In this document: piece after piece, positions 42,819 to 53,208 of the stretch
Numbering within the stretch: position 1 is the stretch's first letter
Layout: every line of letters begins with the position of its first letter
Assembly: GCF_003634015.1 (NCBI RefSeq)
Contig: NZ_RBII01000001.1
Span: forward strand, 682,001-746,000
Direction: 5' to 3'
DNA length: 64,000 bases
DNA from: Litorimonas taeanensis
GTDB lineage: Bacteria > Pseudomonadota > Alphaproteobacteria > Caulobacterales > Maricaulaceae
The notes under the pieces: model-generated
The model's input: only the letters and a program-made list of their open reading frames with translations
What the model was told of the DNA's origin: nothing
Database searches by the model: none
Position numbers and translations under genes: made by a program

Positions 42819-44564
42819 ATGAGCGTGAAGCACTCTTTTAAACAGCATTTTGAATGGCTCGATGGCTATTCGACCTCTGTTTTAAGTGATGATTTGATTG
42901 CTTCTGTTATTGTTTCTATCTTGCTTGTTCCACAATGCCTAGCATATGCTTTGCTGGCGGGACTGCCCCCGCAACTAGGCATTTACGTATCAATCTTTCC
43001 CCTAATTGCTTATGCTCTACTGGGGTCTTCTCGGCAGTTATCAGTTGGCCCAACTGCCGTCATTTCTCTTATGACGGCAGCATGTATTGCAACATTGCCA
43101 GAAGAAACACGCTTGGTAAGCGCCGCACTATTGGCATTTATGACAGGCATAATGTTGATGATTGCAGGGCTTTTACGAGGGGGGTTTCTCATGAACTTTG
43201 TTTCTCGCCCTGTGGTTTCAGCCTATATAACAGGGGCTGCCCTTCTTATCATCATCTCCCAAATCAAACACATTTTTGGAATTTCAGCATCAGGAACGAC
43301 TGCATTAGGACTAGTGACCTCCTTCTCTAGCAATTTACCGAATGCAAAACCCATTGCCATGATAGTGGGGATATCGGCCTGTGTAATTTTGTTCTTAGTT
43401 AACCGCTATATGGCTTTTGCTTTGGTGAAGACAGGTGTCAAAGCTAAGCTCGCTAAGCTTATATCTAAACTTACACCGATTGCGGTTATTTTTGTTTATA
43501 TCGGTATAAGCTCTAGCTTTGGTTTATATAAAAATTACGACTTATCAATCGTTGGGATGGTGCCAGGAGGACTGCCGCCATTTGCTGTGCCTACGCTCTC
43601 ATTTGGAGCGATGGAAGGGTTGCTCATGTCAGCCGCTGTTATTGCTATTGTGGCCTTTGTGGATAGCACATCTACGGCTCAAGAATTCGCAGCTCGTAAT
43701 CGAACAAAATTAGACACAAATCGTGAGTTGTTGGGGCTTGGAGCTTCGAATTTTGTTGCTGGAATGACAGGAGGTTACCCAATCAATGGGAGCATGTCCC
43801 GCACTGCCGTCAATGTATCGGCTGGCGGACGGACGCCGATGGTAAATATATTTACAGCGCTTTTCATGGCTTTAACGGCATTATACTTAACCCCTTTGCT
43901 AAAAGCTTTGCCCCTAGCCGTCTTAGCGGCATTGATTATTGTCGCTTGTTTATCTTTATTAGACTTCAAAAATATTTGGCGGACTTGGGTGTACAGCCGC
44001 GCAGATGGCATGACAGCAATGGCAACCTTCCTCTCTGTGCTAATGTTCGGTGTGCAATGGGGTGTGTTGATAGGTGTAATTCTGGCAATGGCACTACATA
44101 TTCGTCAAACTTTGCGGCCGCATATAGCTGAAGTTGGTCGCTTTCCGGGTACTGAGCACTATCGTGATGCTTCGCGTTTCATTGTTGAGACAAACGAGCA
44201 AGTGAAGACGCTGCGAATAGACGAGAGCCTTTATTATGCAAATGCAAGATATCTAGAAGAGCGCGTTTCGGAACTAATTTCTAATAGTCCTGAAATGCGT
44301 GACCTTGTGCTGATGTGTACGGCTGTTAGCCGAATTGATGCTAGTGCACTCTCTAGTTTGCACGAAATTAATAAGCGCTTGAAAATGCTAAATATCGACC
44401 TACATTTTTCCGATATGCAAAGCCGCGTGAAAGAACGCTTGTTTCGTTCAAATTTGTTGGATGAATTGAGTGGGGAAATTTTTCTTTCGCAACATGATGC
44501 GATGGAGGCCTTAAGGCCTGAGCCTGATTGGTCGCAATTTTCCGATCATATTGATATTCATTAG
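42819..44564 (+). CDS. SulP-family inorganic anion transporter with STAS domain
   Basis: A 581-residue inner-membrane permease. About 10-14 membrane segments cover residues 20-430; the family stretch LVPQCLAYALLAGLPPQLGIY is near residue 35, with SVGPTAVISLMTA after it and NFVAGMTGGYPINGSMSRTAVN near 315. A cytoplasmic STAS domain follows (about 460-570; LRIDESLYYANARYLEERV, then DASALSSLHEI). SulP members carry sulfate or bicarbonate; the carbonic anhydrase found in this window is far away and gives no direct hint. It lies in the tkt operon. Confidence 0.92.
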   Translation: MSVKHSFKQHFEWLDGYSTSVLSDDLIASVIVSILLVPQCLAYALLAGLPPQLGIYVSIFPLIAYALLGSSRQLSVGPTAVISLMTAACIATLPEETRLVSAALLAFMTGIMLMIAGLLRGGFLMNFVSRPVVSAYITGAALLIIISQIKHIFGISASGTTALGLVTSFSSNLPNAKPIAMIVGISACVILFLVNRYMAFALVKTGVKAKLAKLISKLTPIAVIFVYIGISSSFGLYKNYDLSIVGMVPGGLPPFAVPTLSFGAMEGLLMSAAVIAIVAFVDSTSTAQEFAARNRTKLDTNRELLGLGASNFVAGMTGGYPINGSMSRTAVNVSAGGRTPMVNIFTALFMALTALYLTPLLKALPLAVLAALIIVACLSLLDFKNIWRTWVYSRADGMTAMATFLSVLMFGVQWGVLIGVILAMALHIRQTLRPHIAEVGRFPGTEHYRDASRFIVETNEQVKTLRIDESLYYANARYLEERVSELISNSPEMRDLVLMCTAVSRIDASALSSLHEINKRLKMLNIDLHFSDMQSRVKERLFRSNLLDELSGEIFLSQHDAMEALRPEPDWSQFSDHIDIH

Positions 44565-44565
44565 G

Positions 44566-44578
44566 CGGACCTAGTCCG
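44566..44578 (+). other. Short hairpin at the end of the SulP gene
   Basis: CGGAC-CTA-GTCCG directly after the SulP stop, just before the terminator hairpin at 44585. Confidence 0.4.
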
Positions 44579-44584
44579 TACCGT

Positions 44585-44601
44585 TGCACAAAGTGCATTT
44601 T
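44585..44601 (+). terminator. Probable Rho-independent terminator of the tkt-SulP operon
   Basis: TGCAC-AAA-GTGCA (44585-44597) is followed by TTTT (44598-44601). The stem is short (5 bp), so efficiency may be modest. Confidence 0.55.
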
Positions 44602-44634
44602 CAGATTTACGACAACATTTTAATCCGTTAGCAA

Positions 44635-44677
44635 GGTAGGGAACCGGCGGTGAAGCGCGACATCTCGCGATCCTGCC
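44635..44677 (+). ncRNA. Possible structured 5' leader of the ppx transcript
   Basis: GGTAGG (44635-44640) can pair with CCTGCC (44672-44677, one wobble), enclosing a perfect CGCGA-CATC-TCGCG hairpin (44656-44669). The segment is far richer in G and C than its surroundings and ends 19 bases before the ppx ATG. Two further stems, GCCGGAC/GTCCGGC (44698-44719) and GCCCGT/ACGGGC (44774-44789), fall in the first codons. No known riboswitch is matched. Confidence 0.35.
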
Positions 44678-44695
44678 ACAAAGAGAGAGAAGACC

Positions 44696-45889
44696 ATGCC
44701 GGACACGGAACCGTCCGGCTCCGCGACGCCGACGGTATCTGACCAAGGCAAGCGGAGACGGTCCCGCAGGCGAGCCCGTAAAAACGGGCAGGCGTCTGCT
44801 ACATTTGCGGCCTTAGACTTAGGGACGAATAATTGTCGCCTTCTAATTGCCAAAGAGCATGGTGAGAGCTTTCGTATAATCGATAGCTACTCAAAAGTTG
44901 TGCGTCTTGGTCAGGGTTTAGCGAGTAGTGGAGCTTTATCGCAAACAAGTATGGATGCAGCGGTTGAAGCGCTAGGCGTTTGCGCGCGGAAAATGAAATC
45001 CAAAAAGGTGAAACGCTGGCGCTGTATCGCTACTGAAGCCTGCCGCCGTGCGAGTAATGGAGAAGCCTTTCTTAAAAGGGTTAAAGAGGAAACGGGTATT
45101 TCTCTTGAAATTATTTCTCCCCGAGTCGAAGCCAGATTAGCGGTTATGGGATGCATTAATCTTGTGGACCCCACAAAAGATGTTGCTTTGGTTGTAGATA
45201 TTGGCGGGGGGTCGACAGAGTTAAGCTGGGTGGACATACGTAAGCTACGCGACCCTAACCATGAAATGCGCATTCATAGACCGCCAATAAGCGCTTGGGC
45301 ATCCTTACCTGTGGGGGTTGTCACGCTTTCAGAGCGTATCCCTGAGACCGATGACCGAGAAACTTGGTATGAAGAAATGAAACAACTCGTACGAGATACA
45401 ATAGATGAGGTGGGTTGCAGCACGCGGTTCACGCGTAGTTTCGAGCAAGGCAAAGGTCACATTATCGGAACCTCAGGCACCATTACGTCCCTCGCCAGTA
45501 TTCACCTTAAACTTCCTTATTACCAAAGAGATAAGGTCGATGGCCTTTGGTTCCGATCTTCTGACGCTGTGAAAGTCGCGCGTGATATGGCCAGCCGTAG
45601 CCCCCTTGAGCGAGCGAAGGAGCCATGTATTGGGGCTGATCGTTCGCGTTTGTTAGTGGCGGGTTGTGCCATTACGGATGTACTTTGTGAAAAGTGGCCC
45701 AGCAAAATGATCCGAGTCGCAGACAGAGGACTTCGAGAAGGCATGCTAATGGGGTTAATGAATCTCAAGCAGAGTGTTAGGCAATTACCATCTGAGGTAA
45801 GAGCGAAAAATGAGACTGAGACGGTCTTGTCTGTTAAAGCTGATACTGAAACGACGCTAGATACAACAGGACTAAGCCATGACGGGTGA
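44696..45889 (+). CDS. Ppx/GppA family phosphatase
   Basis: A 397-residue exopolyphosphatase or guanosine pentaphosphate phosphatase. After a basic, GC-rich N-terminal tail (KRRRSRRRARKNG) the actin-like ATPase fold starts with FAALDLGTNNCRLLIA; VALVVDIGGGSTELSWV gives the second phosphate loop, and GTSGTITSLASIHLKL the third region. It breaks down polyphosphate or pppGpp. ATG at 44696 with GAGAGAGA upstream. Its last 11 bases overlap the rlmE gene. Confidence 0.9.
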   Translation: MPDTEPSGSATPTVSDQGKRRRSRRRARKNGQASATFAALDLGTNNCRLLIAKEHGESFRIIDSYSKVVRLGQGLASSGALSQTSMDAAVEALGVCARKMKSKKVKRWRCIATEACRRASNGEAFLKRVKEETGISLEIISPRVEARLAVMGCINLVDPTKDVALVVDIGGGSTELSWVDIRKLRDPNHEMRIHRPPISAWASLPVGVVTLSERIPETDDRETWYEEMKQLVRDTIDEVGCSTRFTRSFEQGKGHIIGTSGTITSLASIHLKLPYYQRDKVDGLWFRSSDAVKVARDMASRSPLERAKEPCIGADRSRLLVAGCAITDVLCEKWPSKMIRVADRGLREGMLMGLMNLKQSVRQLPSEVRAKNETETVLSVKADTETTLDTTGLSHDG

Positions 45890-46640
45890 CACTCCAAAGC
45901 GCATGAGCGGATCAAAGCCGACATCCCCTAAACGCGGCCGAAAAACGCCTAAGGCTGACAAAGATAATGCGACGCGCATGATGCATAAAAAGGTTAAAAC
46001 GGCTCGCGGGCGTAAAATTTCCTCTAAGTTATGGATCGAACGCCAAATTAATGACCCTTATGTGAAGGAAGCCAAGATAAAAGGGTATCGTTCTCGGGCG
46101 GCATTTAAATTGGAAGAGCTTGATGATAAATTTGGTCTTATAAAAAAAGATAGCCTTGTTGTTGATTTGGGCTGCGCGCCAGGCGGTTGGGTTCAAATCG
46201 CGATGAAGCGCGGCGCTGAGCAAGTTATCGGTATAGATTTATTGCCAGTGGATGTTATCGCAGGAGCAACGCTACTTGAATATGATTTCATGGCCGAAGA
46301 TGCGCCTGACAAGATAAAGAGTTTATTAGGTCGCGCTCCTGATGTGGTTTTGTCAGATCTTGCGGCCAATACGACAGGGCATAAAAATACTGACCATTTG
46401 AAAACCGTCGCGCTTGTAGAAGCGGCAGCTGATTTTGCTATGAGAACTTTACGCCCAGGGGGACACTTTGCGACAAAGGTTTTCCAAGGCGGCGCTGAAA
46501 AAAGATTATTAAGTGAGCTGAAATCTCGTTTTCAGACGGTGAAGCACGCAAAGCCAAAATCCTCTCGGGCCGGAAGTCCTGAAATCTATTTGGTGGCACT
46601 AAATCTTCAAAATCCGAAATCAGACTTAGAAGGCATATAA
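45879..46640 (+). CDS. rlmE: 23S rRNA (uridine-2'-O-)-methyltransferase RlmE
   Basis: A 253-residue SAM-dependent methyltransferase of the FtsJ/RrmJ family that modifies U2552 of 23S rRNA. Motifs: YRSRAAFKLEELDDKF (first catalytic Lys), VVDLGCAPGGWVQIA (SAM), LSDLAANTTGHKNTD (catalytic Asp), HFATKVFQGG (Lys) and SPEIYLVAL (Glu). A basic N-terminal extension of about 50 residues precedes the core. The ATG lies inside the end of the ppx gene. Confidence 0.94.
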   Translation: MTGDTPKRMSGSKPTSPKRGRKTPKADKDNATRMMHKKVKTARGRKISSKLWIERQINDPYVKEAKIKGYRSRAAFKLEELDDKFGLIKKDSLVVDLGCAPGGWVQIAMKRGAEQVIGIDLLPVDVIAGATLLEYDFMAEDAPDKIKSLLGRAPDVVLSDLAANTTGHKNTDHLKTVALVEAAADFAMRTLRPGGHFATKVFQGGAEKRLLSELKSRFQTVKHAKPKSSRAGSPEIYLVALNLQNPKSDLEGI

Positions 46641-46722
46641 AGCTAGAATAAGTCTATAAAATTGTGTTTTAGATTTGCGAGTCTTAAAAATTACTGATAA
46701 CCCCCGCTTGCAAAAGAGATAG

Positions 46723-48189
<1,467 letters not shown>

Positions 48190-48198
48190 GGGTATGAA

Positions 48199-48606
48199 AT
48201 GGAAGACAACGCCCTTTATTTACCAATCCTCGTTCAGGTAACGCTTTCTGTTTCCATTCTCTTTTGGCTGGCGTGGTCTCGCGTAAGTCGAGTTGCAAAA
48301 GAAGGTATCAAAGAAATACGCAAGACAGGTTTTCCTGTTCATGTTGTAAATGCAAGCGACAACTATAAAAATCAGTTCGAACTCCCCGTTTTGTTTTACG
48401 TATTATGTTTGTTTTTCATTCTGACAGAAACAATAACGCAAACTATCATCGTTTCAGCTTGGGTGTTTGTGGTGGCGCGTATCGTTCACGCCTTCGTTCA
48501 ATTAACAAAGAACATAATCTTTCCTTGGCGTTTCCTTAGTTTCTTAGTGAGTACGCTCGCTGTGACTTTTCTTTTATTACATGCGTTTATACAGGTGTTT
48601 TCATAA
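48199..48606 (+). CDS. MAPEG family membrane protein
   Basis: A 135-residue inner-membrane protein with four membrane segments (VTLSVSILFWLAWSRV; FELPVLFYVLCLFFI; VSAWVFVVARIVHAFVQ; FLVSTLAVTFLLLHAFI) and the conserved FELPVLFY and RIVHAF motifs of MAPEG proteins (membrane glutathione transferase / eicosanoid family). The biochemical role in bacteria is mostly unknown. It lies nine bases after guaB, and its stop overlaps the next ATG. Confidence 0.87.
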   Translation: MEDNALYLPILVQVTLSVSILFWLAWSRVSRVAKEGIKEIRKTGFPVHVVNASDNYKNQFELPVLFYVLCLFFILTETITQTIIVSAWVFVVARIVHAFVQLTKNIIFPWRFLSFLVSTLAVTFLLLHAFIQVFS

Positions 48607-49901
48607 TGCGATTAGGTGGACGTATCCAAGCTGCTGCGGAGGTGTTGAAAGACATTCTGGAGCGTAAGACCCCGGCGACTATGGCGTTACGTGACTGGGG
48701 AAAAGCCCACAGATTTGCAGGGTCAAAAGATCGTTCTGCAATTGGCAATTATGTTCACGACGCCTTGCGGTGTAAAAGCTCTCTCGCGTTTCGAATGGAT
48801 GACGACAGTCCTCGTTCTCTTGCTTTGGCATCGGCTGTGTTTATGGGCGGAAGAACCGTTCAAGAATTAATGGACGCATTTGAAGGGGACGAACATGCGC
48901 CCACAATGCTTTCCAATGACGAGCAAGCTAAACTCTCTGGAAGCATAAATATCGAAGCGGCACCAGACTGGATTAAAGCGGATGTACCAGAATGGTTATG
49001 GCCCGCCTTTGAAACCAATTTTGATGAAGAGGCCTTAACCGAAGGTAAGGCCTTAACTAGCCGTCCGCCCTTGGATTTACGTGTCAATACGATAAAGGCC
49101 AAACGAAGTGAGATCTTGAAATCTCTGAATGTTGAAAATATCAAGCCTACCGAAATTTCTCCGATTGGATTGAGGGTAGAAGCCGCTTTGGCTGATGCAC
49201 GTCTGCCAAATGTTCAAATTGAAGAAGAATACCAGACTGGTGCGATTGAAATTCAGGATGAAGGCTCTCAAATCGTTAGCCTTCTGGTGGATGCAAAACC
49301 TGGTGAAAAGGTACTCGATTACTGCGCAGGCGGCGGGGGGAAGTCATTAGCTCTTGCGGCCGATATGGAAAATAAGGGCTCCGTCTTCGGTTTTGATATT
49401 GATAAAAGGCGTTTATCCCCACTTTATCAAAGAGCGCAAAGAGCGGGAGCCTCTATTATTGATGTTCGGCAGCCTCCCTCTGAGTCACTTAAAGACCTTG
49501 TTGGGAAAATGGACCGCGTTCTGGTTGATGCTCCATGTACTGGCGTAGGAACATGGCGCCGTAAACCGGATGCAAAATGGCGCTTATCTGAAGACGCTCT
49601 TGTAAGACGCAACAATGAGCAACGTTCAGTCTTAAACAGTGCTAAAGGCTTTGTACGGCCAGGTGGTTTATTATTTTATGTGACCTGCTCTATGCTTGCC
49701 GAGGAAAACGAAGCGCAAGTCTATGAGTTTTTAGAAAACCATGAAAACTTTGCCCTATTATCCGCCGGTGAAGTTTGGGAAGAAAAATTTGGTGTAGATG
49801 CACCAAAACCATGGTCTGCCGATGGATGTAGTTTGACACTAACACCAGCATCAACTCAAACAGACGGGTTCTTTTTTGCCGTTATGGAAAGACAAAAATG
49901 A
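48606..49901 (+). CDS. RsmB/NOP family rRNA (cytosine-5) methyltransferase
   Basis: A 431-residue SAM methyltransferase. The N-terminal helical part (about 1-135) resembles the RNA-binding NusB-like region. The core has [19 protein letters not shown] (SAM), [29 protein letters not shown] (Cys of motif IV) and [17 protein letters not shown] (catalytic Cys of motif VI). Substrate is probably 16S rRNA C967 as for RsmB, but other RsmB-like enzymes act elsewhere. Start overlaps MAPEG by one base and its end overlaps guaA by four. Confidence 0.9.
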   Translation: MRLGGRIQAAAEVLKDILERKTPATMALRDWGKAHRFAGSKDRSAIGNYVHDALRCKSSLAFRMDDDSPRSLALASAVFMGGRTVQELMDAFEGDEHAPTMLSNDEQAKLSGSINIEAAPDWIKADVPEWLWPAFETNFDEEALTEGKALTSRPPLDLRVNTIKAKRSEILKSLNVENIKPTEISPIGLRVEAALADARLPNVQIEEEYQTGAIEIQDEGSQIVSLLVDAKPGEKVLDYCAGGGGKSLALAADMENKGSVFGFDIDKRRLSPLYQRAQRAGASIIDVRQPPSESLKDLVGKMDRVLVDAPCTGVGTWRRKPDAKWRLSEDALVRRNNEQRSVLNSAKGFVRPGGLLFYVTCSMLAEENEAQVYEFLENHENFALLSAGEVWEEKFGVDAPKPWSADGCSLTLTPASTQTDGFFFAVMERQK

Positions 49902-51478
49902 CAGATACGCATGAAAAAATTGTCGATCAGCACGAGCAATTGTTGATAGTTGATTTTGGATCACAAGTTACAAAGCTTATTGCGCGCCGCGTACGAGAAA
50001 GTGGTGTCTATAGTGAAGTTCATCCCTATAATCGTGTCGATGAGGCCTTGCTTGAAAAGTTTTCTCCCAAAGCTGTCATTCTTTCAGGCGGACCAAGCAG
50101 TGTCATAGGGACAGGTACCCCGCGTGCGCATGAAGCCATTTGGCGATTAGGTGTGCCGGTCTTAGGGATTTGCTACGGTCAGCAAACTATGTGTGCTCAA
50201 TTAGGCGGTTCTGTAGAAACTTCGGACGAACAAGAGTTTGGTCGTGCTGATTTAGAAGTCGTTGCCAAAAGCCCTTTATTTGAAGGTATAGCTGATGTTG
50301 GGCAAGTTGAGCGGGTCTGGATGTCACATGGTGACCGCGTTAATAAATTACCAGAAGGGTTTGAAATTATTGGAAAATCTCCAAACGCCCCTTTCGCTGC
50401 GATAGCAGATGAGGGCCGAAAGTTTTATGGCGTGCAGTTCCATCCCGAAGTTATGCATACTCAGAACGGGGCTGAAGTGCTTCGCAACTTCACTCACAAG
50501 GTGGCTGGTTTCAAAGGCGACTGGACTATGGCGGCCTTTAAAGATGAAATGATCGCAGCAATCCAATCTCAAGTTGGCTCAGGTAAGGTTATTTGCGGCT
50601 TATCGGGCGGGGTGGACAGCTCTGTTGCGGCCATACTTATTCACCAAGCCATCGGTGACCAATTAACCTGTGTTTACGTTGATACAGGCATGATGCGGAA
50701 AGGTGAGAGCGAGCAAGTCACTTCACTGTTCCGAGATCATTATGACATCAACCTTATTCACGTTGATGCAGGTAAAGAGTTTTTAGGGTTATTAGACGGG
50801 GTTAGTGACCCAGAGAAAAAACGTAAAATTATCGGTGGAACTTTCATTGATATTTTTGAACGAGAGGCCAAATCCGTTGGCGGCGCAAAATTCCTCGCAC
50901 AAGGCACTCTATATCCTGATGTGATTGAGAGCGTGTCATTTGATGGTGGCCCATCCGTGACGATTAAGTCTCATCATAATGTAGGCGGGTTACCTGAGCG
51001 TATGGACTTGGAGCTCGTGGAGCCTCTACGGGAATTATTTAAGGATGAGGTGCGTGCATTAGGTCGTGAATTAGGATTGCACGATGACTTTGTGGAACGT
51101 CACCCTTTCCCTGGGCCCGGACTCGCAATTCGTTGCCCAGGTGAAATCACCAAAGAGCGTTTAGACATCTTGCGTGAGGCAGATGCTATCTATCTTGATC
51201 AAATAAAGAAACATGGTCTTTATAATGATATTTGGCAGGCCTTCGCGGTTATTCTGCCAGTAAAAACTGTTGGCGTAATGGGAGACAGTCGGACATATGA
51301 TTATGTTTTGGCGCTTAGGGCTGTGACATCTACGGATGGAATGACGGCCGATTACTATCCCTATAGCCATGAGTTTTTAGGGGAGACCGCCACACGCATT
51401 ATTAATGAAGTACGTGGAGTGAACCGAGTGGTTTATGATGTAACTTCAAAGCCCCCCGGAACGATTGAGTGGGAATAG
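49898..51478 (+). CDS. guaA: GMP synthase (glutamine-hydrolysing)
   Basis: A 526-residue bifunctional enzyme: glutamine amidotransferase class I (residues about 15-205; [15 protein letters not shown] with the catalytic Cys, [10 protein letters not shown] with His/Glu) and the ATP pyrophosphatase domain (P-loop [12 protein letters not shown] near 233), then the dimer domain ending KPPGTIEWE. It aminates XMP to GMP, the step after GuaB. Full length, start overlapping the methyltransferase gene (ATGA). Confidence 0.97.
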   Translation: MTDTHEKIVDQHEQLLIVDFGSQVTKLIARRVRESGVYSEVHPYNRVDEALLEKFSPKAVILSGGPSSVIGTGTPRAHEAIWRLGVPVLGICYGQQTMCAQLGGSVETSDEQEFGRADLEVVAKSPLFEGIADVGQVERVWMSHGDRVNKLPEGFEIIGKSPNAPFAAIADEGRKFYGVQFHPEVMHTQNGAEVLRNFTHKVAGFKGDWTMAAFKDEMIAAIQSQVGSGKVICGLSGGVDSSVAAILIHQAIGDQLTCVYVDTGMMRKGESEQVTSLFRDHYDINLIHVDAGKEFLGLLDGVSDPEKKRKIIGGTFIDIFEREAKSVGGAKFLAQGTLYPDVIESVSFDGGPSVTIKSHHNVGGLPERMDLELVEPLRELFKDEVRALGRELGLHDDFVERHPFPGPGLAIRCPGEITKERLDILREADAIYLDQIKKHGLYNDIWQAFAVILPVKTVGVMGDSRTYDYVLALRAVTSTDGMTADYYPYSHEFLGETATRIINEVRGVNRVVYDVTSKPPGTIEWE

Positions 51479-51522
51479 AATAATCGTTTTTTGGCGGCCC
51501 GGGTAATTGATAGGGTTTACGA

Positions 51523-52122
51523 GTGAAATTATTTTGTCTTTCCATATCCCCATTTGCCCGGAAGGCGATGATACTATCTCGGTTACACGGTTTAGATGTA
51601 GAGGAAGTTGAGCCTAAAAAAGATAGCAAAAAAGGGTATCTAGCCGGAGATAATCCCTTAGGTAAAATCCCCGCGTTAGAATGGCAAAAAGGGCAGTTTC
51701 TTTTCGATAGTCCCGTTATTTGTGAATATTTAGATAGTCTGTCCGATACACCTTTATTGCCAAGAGATAATCATTTGCACTTCTTGAATAAGTGGCAACA
51801 CGCTCTTGGTGATGGGTTGGGAGACGCTGTTTATAATTATAAACAGGAAACTGTACGACCTGAGGCGCTGCATTGGAATTCGATGATTTTACGCCATGAA
51901 ACCGCTATTTTACAGAGTATCGAAACATTGGATAAGATATCACAATGGCTAGGTGATAGTTGGACATTCGGAAACGTCGCCATAATTGCCTCTTTAGATT
52001 ATGCTTCATGGCGGGCGGCTCACATTAACTGGCATGAGCGGGCGCCTAATTTGGCACAATGGCATGCCAAATTTGTCAATGACCCTCATTATAAGGCCAC
52101 CTACGGTTACCCTGATGCGTAA
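51523..52122 (+). CDS. Glutathione S-transferase family protein
   Basis: A 199-residue GST-fold protein from a GTG at 51523. The N-terminal domain (LFCLSISPFARKAMILSRL; cis-Pro in LGKIPALEW; DSPVICEYLDSL) resembles the YibF-like branch, with a Ser-Pro-Phe active-site region. The helical domain follows from residue 85. Probably glutathione-dependent, substrate unknown. Its stop overlaps the start of the alpha/beta hydrolase gene, so the pair is co-translated. Confidence 0.86.
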   Translation: MKLFCLSISPFARKAMILSRLHGLDVEEVEPKKDSKKGYLAGDNPLGKIPALEWQKGQFLFDSPVICEYLDSLSDTPLLPRDNHLHFLNKWQHALGDGLGDAVYNYKQETVRPEALHWNSMILRHETAILQSIETLDKISQWLGDSWTFGNVAIIASLDYASWRAAHINWHERAPNLAQWHAKFVNDPHYKATYGYPDA

Positions 52123-53185
52123 AATTTTTATCCTTCTAGTTATTGGTGTTGTAAGTCTAATTTTAGCGTGCCTTTTTTGGCCTGAAAAACGTTATAAACC
52201 GTTTGAGGTGACTGCAGACTATCAGTCCCAAGTTGACAAGTTTAGCGTACCGTCCATGCCGCAAGACTGGGTATGGAAAACATTCGATACCAGTGATGGA
52301 ACTCAATTGAGATGGGGAGAAACTGGTAATCAAGGGGCCGCTGATACATCTTTAATTCTTATACCTGGCTATACGGCGACTTTATCCATGTATGGGGAGC
52401 ATATTGACTTGTTAGCCGAACGAGGATTTCACGTCATTGGTTTGGACTTACGCGGGCAGGGTGGATCTGACAGACATTTCAAAAGCCAACCAGAAAAACT
52501 ATGGGTCGATGATTTTTCAATCTATTCCGACGACGTTGCCGACTTCATAAAATCTCAGAACTTTAATCAGGAACAAACAATTATACCTTTGGGCATTTCA
52601 TTTGGTGGGCATGTTGCTCTGCGTCTGGCAGGGGATCATCCAGGTCTAGTTGATGGATTAGCTCTTTTAGCCCCGGCAATTGAGCCAAAGGCAGGCGAAA
52701 TGGAGTTTAATAAAGCTCTTAAGTTAATGAATTTCATGCGTTCTATTGGGCAATCAAAACGTTACGTTTTTGGGGGAGGAAACTGGAAACCAGTTGGCGA
52801 AGACTATACAGTTGCGGGTATTGAGCTCTGCAGTTCAAATCCCAAACGCCTATATTTACGTGACGCAGTGTTTACAAATAGGCCTAATGAGCGGGTTGGC
52901 GACGTGACAAACCAGTGGGGTGCAGAGTTTTTTGAGAGTAGCCTCTACATTCGCGAAGAAGGTTATTTAGAGAGCATTCGTGTGCCCATTTACATAGCGA
53001 GTGCAGAAATAGATAGTTTCGTTTCGAATGCCACAAATCAAATGGCGTGTCAGGACCGACTTCCACATTGTAGAGCTGTGACTTACCCTGGAACAGGGCA
53101 TTGTTTACCCCAAGAATCAAATGCCGTTGTATTTTCGATATTTCAAGAAATAGAAACACTGGCAGAAAGCATTAAAGGCAAATAA
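52115..53185 (+). CDS. Membrane-anchored alpha/beta hydrolase (monoacylglycerol-lipase-like)
   Basis: A 356-residue lipase-like enzyme. The ATG at 52115 lies inside the GST stop region and gives a single N-terminal membrane anchor (IFILLVIGVVSLILACLFW). The fold has LILIPGYTATLSMYGEH (oxyanion), GLDLRGQGGSD, the nucleophile elbow GISFGGH (Ser), ASAEIDSF (Asp) and GTGHCLPQE (His). HxGxG-like relatives cleave monoacylglycerols or lysophospholipids. Upstream in-frame codons back to 52001 belong to the GST gene. Confidence 0.86.
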   Translation: MRKIFILLVIGVVSLILACLFWPEKRYKPFEVTADYQSQVDKFSVPSMPQDWVWKTFDTSDGTQLRWGETGNQGAADTSLILIPGYTATLSMYGEHIDLLAERGFHVIGLDLRGQGGSDRHFKSQPEKLWVDDFSIYSDDVADFIKSQNFNQEQTIIPLGISFGGHVALRLAGDHPGLVDGLALLAPAIEPKAGEMEFNKALKLMNFMRSIGQSKRYVFGGGNWKPVGEDYTVAGIELCSSNPKRLYLRDAVFTNRPNERVGDVTNQWGAEFFESSLYIREEGYLESIRVPIYIASAEIDSFVSNATNQMACQDRLPHCRAVTYPGTGHCLPQESNAVVFSIFQEIETLAESIKGK

Positions 53186-53208
53186 TTACAGGCCTTTAGA
53201 GCATCTTA

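Noticed and set aside
42935-43330. 131-codon frame inside the SulP gene
   Set aside because: Out-of-frame shadow of a strongly supported transporter gene.
44630-44690. Possible cobalamin riboswitch (AGGGAACCGGCGGTGAA stretch)
   Set aside because: The stretch resembles part of a B12 box by eye, but the conserved GCCACTG and GCCAGGAGACCTGCC parts are missing and the downstream gene is ppx, not a cobalamin gene.
52001-52114. N-terminal extension of the alpha/beta hydrolase
   Set aside because: It lies inside the GST gene; the ATG at 52115 gives a clean membrane anchor.
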